Shown: one piece after another, positions 1 to 13,798 of the stretch | Position numbering within the stretch: the stretch's first letter is position 1 | Layout: each line of letters opens with the position of its first letter | Assembly: GCA_026874595.1 (NCBI GenBank) | Contig: CM049314.1 | Span: 11,960,729 to 12,024,728, forward strand | DNA length: 64,000 bases | Direction of reading: 5' to 3' | Origin: Sipunculus nudus | Taxonomy: Eukaryota; Annelida; Sipuncula; Golfingiida; Sipunculidae | Position numbers and translations under genes: made by a program | The notes under the pieces: generated by a model | What the model was told of the DNA's origin: nothing | What the model saw: the letters and a program-made list of their open reading frames with translations, nothing else | Database searches by the model: none

Positions 1-428
1 TTAATGGTTCCTTCATTCAGTACACGATATTTAATAATACTTATAACTTTCATGGCGGGTTATTACAGATAATATTGTTATTTATGCGGTCATTTGGTTA
101 CTGAATGGTTTTACATGAGAAATGCATAGTAACACATGTGATATGTGCAGTGGCTTTATAGGCCTAACATTGTTACATTTAATATCCAGGCTCACTTCAG
201 TACGATGTGATGGATGGTTACTGCATTTGGTATGTTCAGCTGTTTTTATATGTTGCTTGGGATCTATATCAACAATTAATAATTAATTAATAATTAATTA
301 AACAGCAACATTTAAACTTTAGAGTTGTAAATTTTGATTTGATTAGAGCCTTCGAACACATAATAAGGATAATAATAATATAAATAATAATAATAATATT
401 AATTATTATTATTATTATCATCAATTAA

Positions 429-504
<76 letters not shown>

Positions 505-3013
505 AAAAGCTTCTGTATTGGTGAAATTTGCCAGTATATCCGAAATATCCACTGATCAATATCTATTCAGTCTATAGTTAAACGAATAGGTACAGTTGAG
601 AAATATTAATCAATTAACACCTAAGCTACGAATTTTATGAAAAACATTGTTCCGTGCATTCGATGCATTGTGCATATAGTTACAATTCATGAATGATACC
701 CAAGAACGAGCCTGAGAATAGTAAGCGATAGATCAAGGTAATCACGATTCTCACTTAGCGTATTATTGGTCCAATATATCATATTCTGCTAGATCAACAT
801 AATCTTCCAATTAGGTCATATAAAAGCAATTAACCTGTGTGTACCTGAAGGTAAATCTGTGAAAGAGGATGAACATCAAGACAGTTAAACGAGATGAAAG
901 TCTAGCCTAATATGTCCGTTTTCCCTCCTCACTAACACATGATTCTTTCGTCCCTCTTACTTAAAGATATTCAGTATATTCATTTTTTTGACCGATCGAA
1001 ATATTTGACAGAATCTCCCCATACTGTACTGACTATTCTGAAGAGAAATTCCTAATGCGAAGCCATAATGCTATTTTCTGGAATTTTAGCCTGTGATCCA
1101 ACTAGCCTCAAAACTTTATTATCTTCTTGGGTGACTCACTGCGGTTTTTTTTATATGCAACCCCGTTGGTTTTCTGTATGAACAGCTGGCATTACCGGTA
1201 TGTGCATATAGATAAATTGAAAATTTTGATTTTATTAATATTAAGAAATATAATTCACAAAAAAGATAGATAGATTGATAGTAATCCAGTGTGAGTTTGA
1301 TTTTACCTCTGAATAAAATATGTCCTTTAACATGTTTTGCAAAGTCATTGTGATCCAAGGGCTCGCACCACGAATTTGGCGATCAACCAAATATTTTTCA
1401 GTCTTCAAATGCCATTTCGAAAGGTTTGTGGCGAATGAGACCAGAAACCGAGCTAAGGTTACATAGGATCACTTGTTTGCACGACAACCACAAACGCCAT
1501 TGCGTTTCGATATATTCAATATGATATATGCTCGTACCATGTTCTGCTACCAGGAAAAATAAAATCAATACGTTTTGTCCGCCTTTTTATGGGTACATTT
1601 TAACATGATATCTACAAATTGTAAACCATTGCTTAATTGGCTGCTATGTACATTTAAGTCATAAATTATCTGCGATTTCCGCTTTCACTTTCCCCTATTT
1701 GTATATTATCAGTCGTACCGTGCATGAGAAAAACAAATGACAGGAGTTGGCGGAGGATGAAATTAGAGAGCTTCACTATGTACCCATGCCTAAATAACGA
1801 CCAAATTATAGGTTCGTGAGCGTCCAGGTGAAAAGTAAGCATCAGACAGATGTCACAGCAATTAATTTAAATTTATTTGATTACACTGAAAACAGTCACT
1901 TGGTCTAGGGTTATCCGAAAGATTTTTCCCAAGTTCACACTCGAGAACTGATATGAATGTTCAGGGGATATTTCCAGAATGCCATAATAATACTACTCTG
2001 GCATAAAAAGCGTTCCGCAGCTCGTTACGTACAACAAAATGGTTTACGGTAAACATATATTAATGAAAGCTTATGAAAAAAAGACAAACTATGATTTACA
2101 AACCAATGATTATGTACATGATAGCAAATGTCCACTAAAGCTATATTTACATACAATATCACAAGTATACATATCTCTCTCATATATATATATATACATA
2201 TATATTGGACATATATGTCGGTCTTACTTACGCTCATTGATAATCTAACAATATATTTTTCGAGGCCTTTTTAACACGGGATTGTATTTGTTGATTGATT
2301 GAGTTGTGCAAGATATCATATGTAGGAGCATAAGATCGCTGCAGGCAGCTGTTGTCTGTGTTATTTCATTTTTTCTTTAATACAGTTAAAAAAAAACATT
2401 AAAAACCTTACCTTTCTCTATAGAATGTTAACCAGTACACAATGCTTTTCTTTTTGGTTTTCAAGAGTTGCCAGTCGACCCATCAAGTGGGCCTGTGAGG
2501 GACACCGTCATTTTCATTACGGAGAGAGATCTGGATTATTACCGGACAAACAGCTAAGCTGTCAGTGACTGACGTATCAAGTACTCATGCTTTTGGTGTA
2601 ATTACTTCAGACCCTCGTGGCAGGGAAGTCAAGCTAATAAAGAAATGCCGTCTGTCGTAGATAAGTGTGTCACACCCATGATGATATTTACCTACAGACT
2701 GGTCTCTGCTCAAAACCTACAGATTAATATCGGTCTCTTTATGTGGGAGATGCCGTGAGCAGATGAATTCTGGATGAATTATAATTCAGTGTTTAAACAT
2801 TTGTGGAATCGTGGGATGGCTGGGCCGTTAAGATGTATACAGTAATATCAAACTTTTTTCTACAATTCTTACTTGGAGAGCAATTGATCAGATCTCTAGT
2901 TGCCCAAACGTGAGTTCCTTTCTTCATTTGCGGTGCCTGAAATAGTCCAGGTTACTTGTCAAGGAATATCACACAAGGTATATTCTTATTTATCTCTGAG
3001 AATATAACAAAAT
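1..3013. other. Intergenic DNA upstream of Kv gene 1
   Basis: No coding region is supported here; the short open frames are AT-rich chance frames. It holds a TTAATTAA-rich patch (about 275-302) and AAT/ATT microsatellites (about 365-504). Just before the gene, a pyrimidine-rich stretch ending in AG (about 2915-2955) could be a splice acceptor for an untranslated leader exon, but no partner donor was identified. Confidence 0.5.
365..504. repeat. AAT/ATT microsatellite with a perfect 76-bp palindrome
   Basis: A run of 12 TAA triplets (431-466) is followed directly by 12 TTA triplets (467-502). The two halves are exact reverse complements, and the symmetry extends two further bases each way (429-504). 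A shorter, imperfect AAT-to-ATT switch lies just upstream (about 365-418). Confidence 0.9.
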
Positions 3014-4608
3014 ATGTATTACAACGATTCTGAGGTCCTCCATCTGAACGTACGAGGACGAAAAGTTGAAATCCCAATTGCCATCATATGTACCAGCGCC
3101 AACCAGTCATTACTGAATGTTCTGCTGGAAGAAAACTGCAGAAACCGGCATGAGAGAAACAGATCTGTCTACTTGGCTACATCCCCGAGGATGCTGGATA
3201 AAGTTCTTGATTATCATTTGACCGGGCAGGTCCATATTCCGCCAGGCATGTGCGCGGATGAGATTAAGCGGGAGCTAGAATTCTGGATGCTCGAAGAGCG
3301 CCATCTAGCGGAGTGCTGCTGGTGCATTTATCGAGAGATGCAAGAGAACCAAAAGATGGCGGAAGAGGTTTCCATGGTGATGTCACGTTGCGCGCACGTG
3401 GTGCCTTTACCGCAAGGTCCCAATAAAGAAGTCATCAAGGAGTGTTTTACCGCCCGACTGTACCGCAGACTGGAAGACCCGGGCTCATGTAAAGTCGCAA
3501 TGGTAAGATTAAGTATAGATAGGCATTCAGTTATTCTCACTTTACACTGATCGTATGTAACTATACATTTACGTTATGTGAAACCGTTTGATTGATCACA
3601 CTCTGCGTAGTAACTTTAAGTAATGGAATTTCATTTCGTTTCATTTTTCCAAATCGTTTTGATTACTTTTGTCCGAGAGATTTGGAAAAAGGTGAGACAA
3701 TGGCGCTTTCCGTTAGACTTGTACTTTTGATACTGATTGCATACTTTTTTTAAAGACAATGTGTTTAATTGTATTTCTGGTGTTTTCAGGGTATATGTGC
3801 CATTAGCTCTACGGTTGCCTTGATTACCGTACTCCTTTACTGCTTGGAGACCGTTATCCAGCTGCGGTTGCCAAGGAAAACGTCTCAGAATTTTACCAAG
3901 GACATTTCTAATATCAAAGTAAGGAGATATCTCGAAACGCAAACAAGCCCTGTACTATTTTACATGGGCTCTATATGTCTGACATACATAGCTTTGGAAA
4001 TGATCGTCCGCTTTTTTTGCACCCCGAAGAAACTGCGTTTCTTTTTAGACTTTCTTAATCTTGTAGATATATGTGTGGTGGCTATAGGATGTGTTTTAGC
4101 ATACTATGAATTCACTGGAAACCAGTTTAAATCAGCAACGGAGATGCACGTTTATTTTTCGTTAAAAGCGATCTCTACTATTGTGATACTCCGTCTATTA
4201 CGGCCAATGAAAAGAGTGACCTTGATCCGGGTCCTGTGGTTATCTTTAAAAAGCACCAAAACCGCGCACGTGTTCTTGTTTCTCATGCTTGGGTTCAGCA
4301 CGGTAATATTCGCGGCTCTTATATACGTCGTCGAAGTCCATAACGAGGACTTCTTCTGGTCTATTCCTGAAAGTATTTGGTGGGCGATAATAACCATGAC
4401 AACTGTTGGTTATGGTGACTTTTATCCTAAAACTGGAGGAGGATACGCCACGGGCGCCGTGTGTGCCGTGACGGGGATTATAATCCTGGCGTTGCCGATC
4501 CCGATCCTGACTAACGCATTCTCATCCTATCACGACTGCTACCTGCAGCTTAAGAGACTCCGGAAGAGAGAAATCAAACCCCAACAGAATAACTCGACGG
4601 AGGCGTAA
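3014..4608 (+). CDS. Voltage-gated potassium channel, Shaw/Kv3-like, paralogue 1 (two exons)
   Basis: Predicted pore-forming subunit of a tetrameric plasma-membrane K+ channel. Exon 1 is 3014-3502 (163 codons, ending AAA GTC GCA ATG before GTAAGA); the intron is 3503-3789, ending TTTTCAG; exon 2 is 3790-4608 (272 codons plus TAA). The split is phase 0 and gives 435 residues. The T1 domain spans about residues 7-105, with the inter-subunit zinc motif H74-x5-C80-x20-C101-C102. S1 is about 164-185, with an N-glycosylation sequon at N197 in the S1-S2 loop. S2 holds E233 and S3 holds D256. S4 is about 289-306, the filter TVGYG is 368-372, and the S6 PIP motif is 399-401. The cytoplasmic tail is only about 30 residues and there is no N-terminal inactivation ball. 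The ECCW block and EDPGS linker resemble Shaw/Kv3 channels. S4 is odd: by ungapped alignment K289, S292 and V295 replace the first three gating arginines. The start is the first ATG and matches both paralogues. Expression and voltage dependence are unknown. Confidence 0.93.
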
Positions 4609-4661
4609 AATACCATACCAAATAGGAGTTGGATAAGGATTAACAAAGTTTACCTCTCTAC

Positions 4662-4667
4662 AATAAA
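4662..4667 (+). terminator. Probable polyadenylation signal of Kv gene 1
   Basis: AATAAA lies 54 bases after the stop codon, followed by a T-rich stretch. It would give a very short 3' UTR. Confidence 0.5.
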
Positions 4668-5229
4668 GAGCCGATTTTTTTTTCCAAGTAGGAGTTATTA
4701 ATTACAATATAATTCTAGTACAACGACGCTGTGAAGAATGTAGCCTATGAATAATGGAAACTTGCATATAAAATGTATTTTGGGAAATGTGAAAATAGAC
4801 AACTTGGAGTTAGTTTTCTACTTTTTCTTCAGAAAAATAAAACAATGGTGGCGTTTCAAGACATCCGGTGCCTTAATGTACAATTTTTACTTCAAACGAA
4901 TACAATTTGCAATGGTAGAACTTCTGACATTAATAAATGGTGGCGATATGAAGAGCATTCCTTGCGGGGAAAATGTTTAAATAATATATGAATATGTGTC
5001 ATATGGCTTATGCTCATATGATGGAAACCCCATTAAATATAGCAGTCAATTGGAACTGGCTTCGATTCTCTCATGGATCACAGCGCAGCCGTCAAGTAAA
5101 ATTAAGTACCTTCGGTGAACTTGTTGGGTTTTTTTTTCTGGATAGTTTCTGGATGTTTTTATTACCAAAAAGTTGGGTTGCAATATTAAATTCATGCATG
5201 ATGTCATTCGTGGCTTTGGCTGTAATTAC

Positions 5230-5535
5230 TAGGGCAGTAACGATTAACCGGTTAATCGATGCATCGCAATATAAAGTCAAATAGTGTATCGGTATTGTCA
5301 GAGGTCCGTGTTTCGAAACATAAATGAAATCTGATCAACCTGTGAAAAACAACGTCTTTCGTATATCATGTGATATCATGTGACTCATCTTGTTAACATT
5401 CTATAAACACGGAAAAATTCGGCTTTGAATCTAAATTAAAGTACACCTTATGTGTACCATATCACGTATTATATCAGGAGCAAAGTATCGTGATACGTGC
5501 CGTATCGTGAGACAACCTATCATTATACGACCCTA
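5230..5535. mobile_element. hAT-like non-autonomous element (MITE), about 306 bp
   Basis: The left end reads TAGGGCAGTAACGATTAACC and the right end, reverse-complemented, reads TAGGGTCGTATAATGATAGG, so both termini begin TAGGG. The 8 bases outside each end are GTAATTAC (5222-5229) and GTAATCAG (5536-5543), agreeing at 6 of 8, as expected for an old 8-bp hAT target-site duplication. Subterminal palindromes (AACCGGTT, ATCGAT, TATCGTGATA) are also present. There is no transposase ORF. The 98-codon frame overlapping its left end is not a gene. Confidence 0.55.
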
Positions 5536-5686
5536 GTAATCAGGAAAAGAGTACGACAGAGACACGTTTGAATTGTCTACCATCAATTACATTCTACGTG
5601 AAAAGTGTTTGTAATATCCTGTAGGAAACTATGAATATTAAAAGTTCGAACAATACCTGTGATGTACTTTGTTTAAAGATAGTTAT

Positions 5687-8300
<2,614 letters not shown>

Positions 8301-8309
8301 TAAGCAGCC

Positions 8310-8515
8310 GGGGGGGGGGGGGGGGGGGGGGGGGGGTTAGTGGGCATTCCCTCTAAAAAAATAAGAAACTTTTTTTTGCAAAAATCAGGAATTATTCTAA
8401 AGCATCATGAAGCGGAGCCCGGCTCTGTTTTTCGGCAGTAAACGGAATTTTCTTGACTTTTTTTGTCGAAAAAGGGGGACCCCTGCACCATGCATATCTA
8501 TATCCGCCCCTTTGC
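8310..8515. repeat. G-rich dispersed repeat, starts with a poly-G run
   Basis: A homopolymer of more than 25 G (about 8311-8336) is followed by GTTAGTGGGCATTCCC and ends near a GGGGGACCCC and CCGCCCC motif. The same style of sequence recurs at 9016, 9834, 13629, 14199, 32140 and 49722, suggesting one dispersed non-autonomous family. Confidence 0.4.
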
Positions 8516-8842
8516 AACACGATATATTTCATATAAAGCAGCCTGCCAACTCAACATGGAATCATTTCAGCGATGTACGTGACATTTATGAATCAATGAT
8601 TCACTCCATGTTCAATGAGCTATGATTGATGGCATGGTATACGTATAAAAGAGGAAAATAGTTCTAGTATATGACCTGGTCTAAGTGTCAAGAGACCTGA
8701 GCTTAAATTGTCTGGTGCCTGTTGGCTTCACCAGCTAGACCTGGCCTTGTGTCGAGGTCAAGTTTCGCAAGTTTTAGGCAGGAAGGTTTTAACCATAGGT
8801 TATAACCTCTTCAAAACGGCCCCGCCAAAAACTGGCTTTGGC

Positions 8843-8873
8843 AGGTTTTAGGCATAAAAAGTGCCTAAAACCT
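8843..8873. repeat. Perfect 12-bp hairpin
   Basis: AGGTTTTAGGCA (8843-8854), a 7-base loop, then TGCCTAAAACCT (8862-8873). Related TTTTAGGC words occur in the surrounding 200 bases. It may be the end of a short inverted-repeat element. Confidence 0.6.
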
Positions 8874-9009
8874 ATTTTTGCTTAATTTGATTGATTATAT
8901 TGATAACTATTTATCGGGGTGACGTGGTCATAAGACCCATTGTGGTCACGCATACCTCACTGCTAATTTCCTACTAGTAGATGCTCATGTGAACTTTCAT
9001 ACTTGACAA

Positions 9010-9075
9010 GAAATCAGTAGCGGATCCAGGGGAGGTTCCAGGGGGTCCGCACCCCCCTCCCCTTTTCCAGCGGCC
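9010..9075. repeat. GCGGATCCAGG-type dispersed repeat fragment
   Basis: GCGGATCCAGGGGAGG followed by G-rich and C-rich tracts. It shares its opening with the copy at 9834. Confidence 0.4.
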
Positions 9076-9799
9076 GCAACATTATTTAAGGATTTCAGAC
9101 CAATTATTCCAGCCTGTTTGCGAATTAATCACTGCGATAAATTTTCCCATTTTTCTGTTTCACAGTGTTTTGCGTGGGTTTAATTTTCACGACCTCATGG
9201 GTATAACCAACATTATATGAACAAGATAAGTATGTGTAGATGGAACAACTTATTCTTTCATTGATAACTCTTCTTTCATGTATTTCACAAAATAAAAACC
9301 CTCGCAAAAAAAAAAACAGTATCTGGTTAGAAGCTTTCAGTATGGCCATTCTTTATTGGTAAAAGTGCTGTCTGGTTGTACTTAATATAATGATAAACCT
9401 GTATAAGTGTATCAATAACATAATTATATAATAGCATGCAGAGATGGCAGACCTCAGAACATGATCAGGGATACAAGCTATAAAACTGACAGAGGTTACA
9501 GAACTGTGTTCATATGGGCAACTTGAAGTCGTGTTGATTTCATTTTCTTTCTTTTTTCTGAATTAATAGTTTAATATAGTGTTCCACACTTTCAATTTGT
9601 ATAGCCTATTCCTTTAATGCAATTAACTGTTTAGAAATATTTAAACTGCAAGTCATGTCTGAAGGTATCTAAGGTTTTAGGCTGTTAACGGCAGTTTTAT
9701 GCACGTTATAACATTTTCTTATGCAGTTAAGGCTAGTCATTAGGCACGGCTCTTCCCAAACCAGAATTTGGCAGCCAAAAACCCAAGCCCGGTCAGGGT

Positions 9800-10050
9800 G
9801 TGTGTGTGTGTGGGGGGGGGGGGGGGTATATCAGGGGCGGATCCAGGATTTAGGAAAAGGGGGGTCCAACCCAGGAGACCAATGAAAATCCTAAAAAAAA
9901 GGTCATCAGGTCTGTAAAGGGGGGGGGGGGGGGGTCCAGGCCGCAAAATTACATCTAAAACCCCGTATAAAAGGTTGCTTCGGGTATAAAAGGGGGGGGG
10001 GGCCGGAACCCCTGAACCCCCCCCCCCCCCCGGTCCATTTCTGCATATCC
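9800..10050. repeat. GCGGATCCAGG-type dispersed repeat with several poly-G and poly-C runs
   Basis: Starts GGGGCGGATCCAGGATTTAG at about 9834 and contains separate long G runs (about 9810, 9919, 9992) and a C run (about 10017-10031). The proline-rich minus-strand open frame across it is an artefact of the homopolymers. Confidence 0.5.
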
Positions 10051-10370
10051 CCCTCACCTTTTTAGGTGTTGGGATTTAGCTTCATTTTCCCCCTTACTTT
10101 TTATGGAAATAAACGCCAATTTTGTGATAGCAAATTCGAGATAATCTCGTTATCCAGTTTATAGTTTCTTCATTTCTGCCACTCTATTTTGCATCTAATA
10201 ATGGGAATATGTTGGCCGAACCCGTTGGCTTCTAACCTCGAATGTACATAGGGGGTCGCCATGGAAAGTTTTCCGGCCAGGCGAGGTCAGGGCCAGGTCA
10301 ACTGCACACCTCTTTGTTGCAAAACAGTGTATTTTGTGTACAGGTATTGCCAATCCTCACATATTTTTGT

Positions 10371-10555
10371 TATTTATCTCTTATTTTAAATTTTAACTCA
10401 AATTATGCATGTTATTGTTCCAGGACGAGTAATAATAATAATAATAATAATTTATTCACTTAATACCGCGCCACCTCCCAACACTCAGTGTTGCTCAGGG
10501 GCGCCTTACAATAACATGCATAATTTGAGTTAAAATTTAAAATAAGAGATAAATA
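10371..10555. repeat. 48-bp perfect inverted repeat flanking a LINE 3' tail
   Basis: Bases 10371-10418 are the exact reverse complement of 10508-10555. The 89-base spacer holds an AAT microsatellite and the terminal segment of the adjacent minus-strand LINE. The outer arm is therefore a second, inverted copy of that element's 3' untranslated sequence. Confidence 0.9.
10429..10452. repeat. (AAT)n tail
   Basis: A short AAT run at the 3' end of the minus-strand LINE relic. Tails of this type also end the relics at 20164 and 48770. Confidence 0.8.
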
Positions 10556-11813
10556 AAAAATTAAAAATTAGAGTACTAAAAAAAGTATGAGAATTGACTA
10601 AGATAAGTAAAAGTCTGTAAGTAGTGAAACTGACTAGAGAAATTGTCTAATTATATGCAAAGCTAAAAAGATGTGTCTTTAGTTTCTTCTTGAAAGTGTC
10701 ATATGAGTCACACATTTTTAGGACCATAGGCAACTGATTCCATAACTTTGGTACAGCGACTGCAAATGCGCGATCTCCATAGGATCTAGTTCTGGAGGCT
10801 GGTTGCTGCAGGAGTAGTAGGCTGTTTGATCGGAGACTTCTTGATGGCACATATGGGGACACAAGCTCGGACAAATATGCAGGGGCTAGACCATTCACAC
10901 ATTGATAAGTTAGACACAAAGCCTTGAAATTGACCCGATGCTTAACAGGAAGCCAGTGAAGATCTCTCAGAATTCCTGTGATGCTGTCACCCATACGCTT
11001 CCTGGTGACTATCCGAGCTGCACAGTTCTGAACGCGCTGCAGTTTAGCGATCTGCGCAGCTGGTACATTCAGAAGCAGTGAGTTGCAGCTATCAAGCCTT
11101 GTAGAAATAAAGGCATGTATCAGTCGTTCTGTGGCGTCACGTGTAAGCATGTGTCTTACTGCCGCAATGTTATGTAGATGGAAATAGCATGTTTTGCAGA
11201 CGTGTCGAACATGCTCTTCCATTGTTGCAGCCTGGTCCCACATTGATCCCAAGTTCCTGATGCTGGGGCTAGCAAAGACAGTATCGGCCCCGAAACGAAG
11301 GGCTGGAATGTCAACTTTTGTCCTAAGACGGGGTGATGTAAGCACCATGAGTTCTGTCTTATTGCCGTTTAGCTTGAGCTTATTCACAACCATCCATGCA
11401 TTAAGATCAGCAATGCACCGCTACACAGCAGCCATTGAGTCGTCAATGGTGGGTGAGGTATGGAGATTAAAGGTCATAGCTAGCTGATCATCATCTGCAT
11501 ATAGATGAATGAGGAGCCCATGTAGAGCAACAATGTCACAGATAGGAGCAGTGTACATGGAAAACAGAATGGGGCCAAGCACTGACCCCTGGGGGACGCA
11601 GTGACACACATCCAGGGCAGTCGAGGTCTCACCATTGAAAATTACAGTTTGTGTCCTGCAGCTGAGATAGTCTGCCAACCATTCCAGAACCTTACCTTTT
11701 ACGCCGTACCTGTGACGGAGCCTGTCAAGCAGAATTGAATGGGAGATGCAATCAAATGCAGCAGACAGGTGCAACAATACAAGTATCACACCTTGTTGGT
11801 TGTCAATAGCCGA
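10447..11813 (-). mobile_element. 5'-truncated non-LTR retrotransposon (CR1/Jockey-like LINE) relic
   Basis: The 5' end lies near 11813, where the RT frame stops on its upstream side. The 3' end is the AAT tail at about 10430-10450. It encodes the second half of a reverse transcriptase (see 10647-11789), followed by about 200 bases of 3' UTR. The family assignment rests on motif style only. Confidence 0.75.
10647..11789 (-). pseudogene. Reverse transcriptase, C-terminal part, interrupted by one stop
   Basis: The frame opens with the RT palm motif HLSAAFD, continues with the VPQGSVLGPILFSMYT block and the catalytic YADDDQL (YADD at about 11490-11505), and then the thumb and C-terminal region with LNGNKTELM, RLDSCNSLL, LQRVQNCAARI and LRDLHWLPV. 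All belong to LINE reverse transcriptases. Both halves share one frame and are separated by a single TAG at 11421-11423 where glutamine (CAG) would fit. The N-terminal endonuclease and fingers are absent through 5' truncation. It cannot encode a working enzyme as it stands. Confidence 0.88.
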
Positions 11814-11829
11814 GAGTCAGTAGAATAGC

Positions 11830-13620
11830 CACCCAGTGGATTTCCGGCGAACTGTACCATACTTGGTGGTATATCATTGGGCCATACTTACACCCGAGGC
11901 CTTATCAGCAACGGTCGGCCGAGCTGTCCCGACTGGGTTGTAGCCTTCAGGCACTGCAGAAGTACGGGGAGTTCTATCATTACATAAGCCGGTCTAAAAA
12001 GGCCCGTTGATATGAAAAGAGCGCCATCTGGCTAAACATTGATGAATCATTCATCAAAGGATAAACGTACCACCTGAGCGACTAACACGTGACAGAGGGC
12101 GATTGTTATCGTTTAATCAAAAACCATGATAACAGATGTCAGGACTTTGCCACGAAGAGCAGCAGGAACGGTATGAAAAACCGTTGAAACCATGTTATGA
12201 TTGAAAAAAGATTAACTAGATAGCAGTGTTGAGCCTTAATGTAAGCATTTTTTATGTCGAAAATTAACCAGATAACGGTTTTAAACCTTATTTAACAATT
12301 GTATGCCTTAAAAGAAAACTAGATACCCGGCTTAAGTGTTATCTATGCATTTTATGGGGTAAAAGTAAAACTAGATAAATTATTTGGCCTATTTATCAAT
12401 CTGAATCGACTTTAGTGAAAACAAAGAATATAATATGCATCCTGTCAGCTGGCACCAAAAACCTCATGGTTAATCACACGGTCCTCTCTTTGGCCTCTGT
12501 TTGGCCAGTAAGTATGCTTCAACCCCCTCCCCCTTCCGAATATCCACTCGCCCGATGCCCGCTATAAATAGCTTGGTTTACTTTGTTTGGCCACCAGGCA
12601 GTTTGCAAAGGGCCAAGAACGTTTTGGCCAATGATAGCAACGCAGCAAGCCAAGCTGTTGCAAGCAGCGGTCAGAGGGCTCTTTAACAAATATAGTGAAT
12701 ATCAAATACATAAGGAGTATAGCGGCAACGACACCAATATTCGGAAATACTCAGTATCAGTATATCACAGTCCTCAATCACCCGGGATACTCTGGCTCGG
12801 AGTAAGATTCACAAACTGACAAACTCTGTCCTCAGAGTGTCCCAACACGTCTCGGTACAAATAAACTCAAACTTACCTCCATGCCTTAAAACATCTCCTT
12901 TTCTGTAGACTTCATGTAATTTCTGGCCTTCCCTGAGCTGTAGGTTATTCCTGTAAACTTAAAAAAAAAATTTTATAACGCCTGTGATGGGTGTATGAGC
13001 TGAATGAACAATCTACATGTTGTTAGTAAACCTGCTACATGCGACAAAGTGTAATCTAAGGTGATTAGCTGTACTTGTGTGAATACTGAAAGGTCACTAG
13101 TTGTAAATGTCTATATGTCCTTGTTCACATTTCTTATTTATATAATTTTTTTATCAAAAGAAAATTCTCTGCTCAAACATTACATATTCATAAGAACATT
13201 GACAATATCAACTTTGCCAAGCTTACCATGGATCTCCTGGGAGAACCATCGCCATACCGAAACCGATTATTTAACATTTTATGATCAATAATGTAGTTTT
13301 TGTAAATAAACTTAGCGGGACCAATAACATGATATTTTGTAGTAATATTGGGCCGAGCAGCGGGATGCTGCCCTATATATAAACACAATAACACATTTCA
13401 GTACACTGATTATATGATTATAAGGATAAAGAGTAAAACGCGTAGACTACTGCCCGGCAAAGATGGCTATAGCTATAAAAATACCAGTTCTTGTCTGATC
13501 AGAAAGCTTCCCCAATAAACTGATGACTTAAATATACAAATACAGTATAATTACGCAAATTTCTGTATGACAAAGGTGAAGAAGAGTCCTATTCTTCAAT
13601 GTTTGGAATTTACAAAATGC
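11830..13620. other. Intergenic DNA with a diverged ~60-bp tandem repeat
   Basis: No supported gene. Around 12205-12400 a motif of the type AACTAGATA...CTTAA...GCATTTTATG recurs three to four times at roughly 60-base spacing. The remainder is unremarkable AT-rich sequence; open frames at 12501-12819 and 13061-13291 have no recognisable features. Confidence 0.4.
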
Positions 13621-13624
13621 CTGG

Positions 13625-13665
13625 GAGCTTCAGGGGCGAAGCCAGGATTTAAGGAAGGGGAGGCG
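13625..13665. repeat. G-rich dispersed repeat fragment
   Basis: CAGGGGCGAAGCCAGGATTT is a diverged version of the GGGGCGGATCCAGGATTT start seen at 9834. Confidence 0.4.
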
Positions 13666-13706
13666 GAGAAGGCAGGTGGTTTATACCTGCTGGGCACTTA
13701 TGGTCC

Positions 13707-13714
13707 CTGCGTGC

Positions 13715-13779
<65 letters not shown>

Positions 13780-13798
13780 TATATATATATGCACGCAG
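13707..13798. repeat. (TA)n microsatellite inside a perfect inverted repeat
   Basis: CTGCGTGC (13707-13714) and GCACGCAG (13791-13798) are reverse complements flanking a TA run, which is itself self-complementary. The whole 92-base block can therefore form a cruciform. Open frames of alternating Y and I here are artefacts. Confidence 0.85.

Noticed and set aside
9740-10057. 105-codon proline- and glycine-rich minus-strand frame
   Set aside because: Created by poly-G and poly-C runs in a dispersed repeat.
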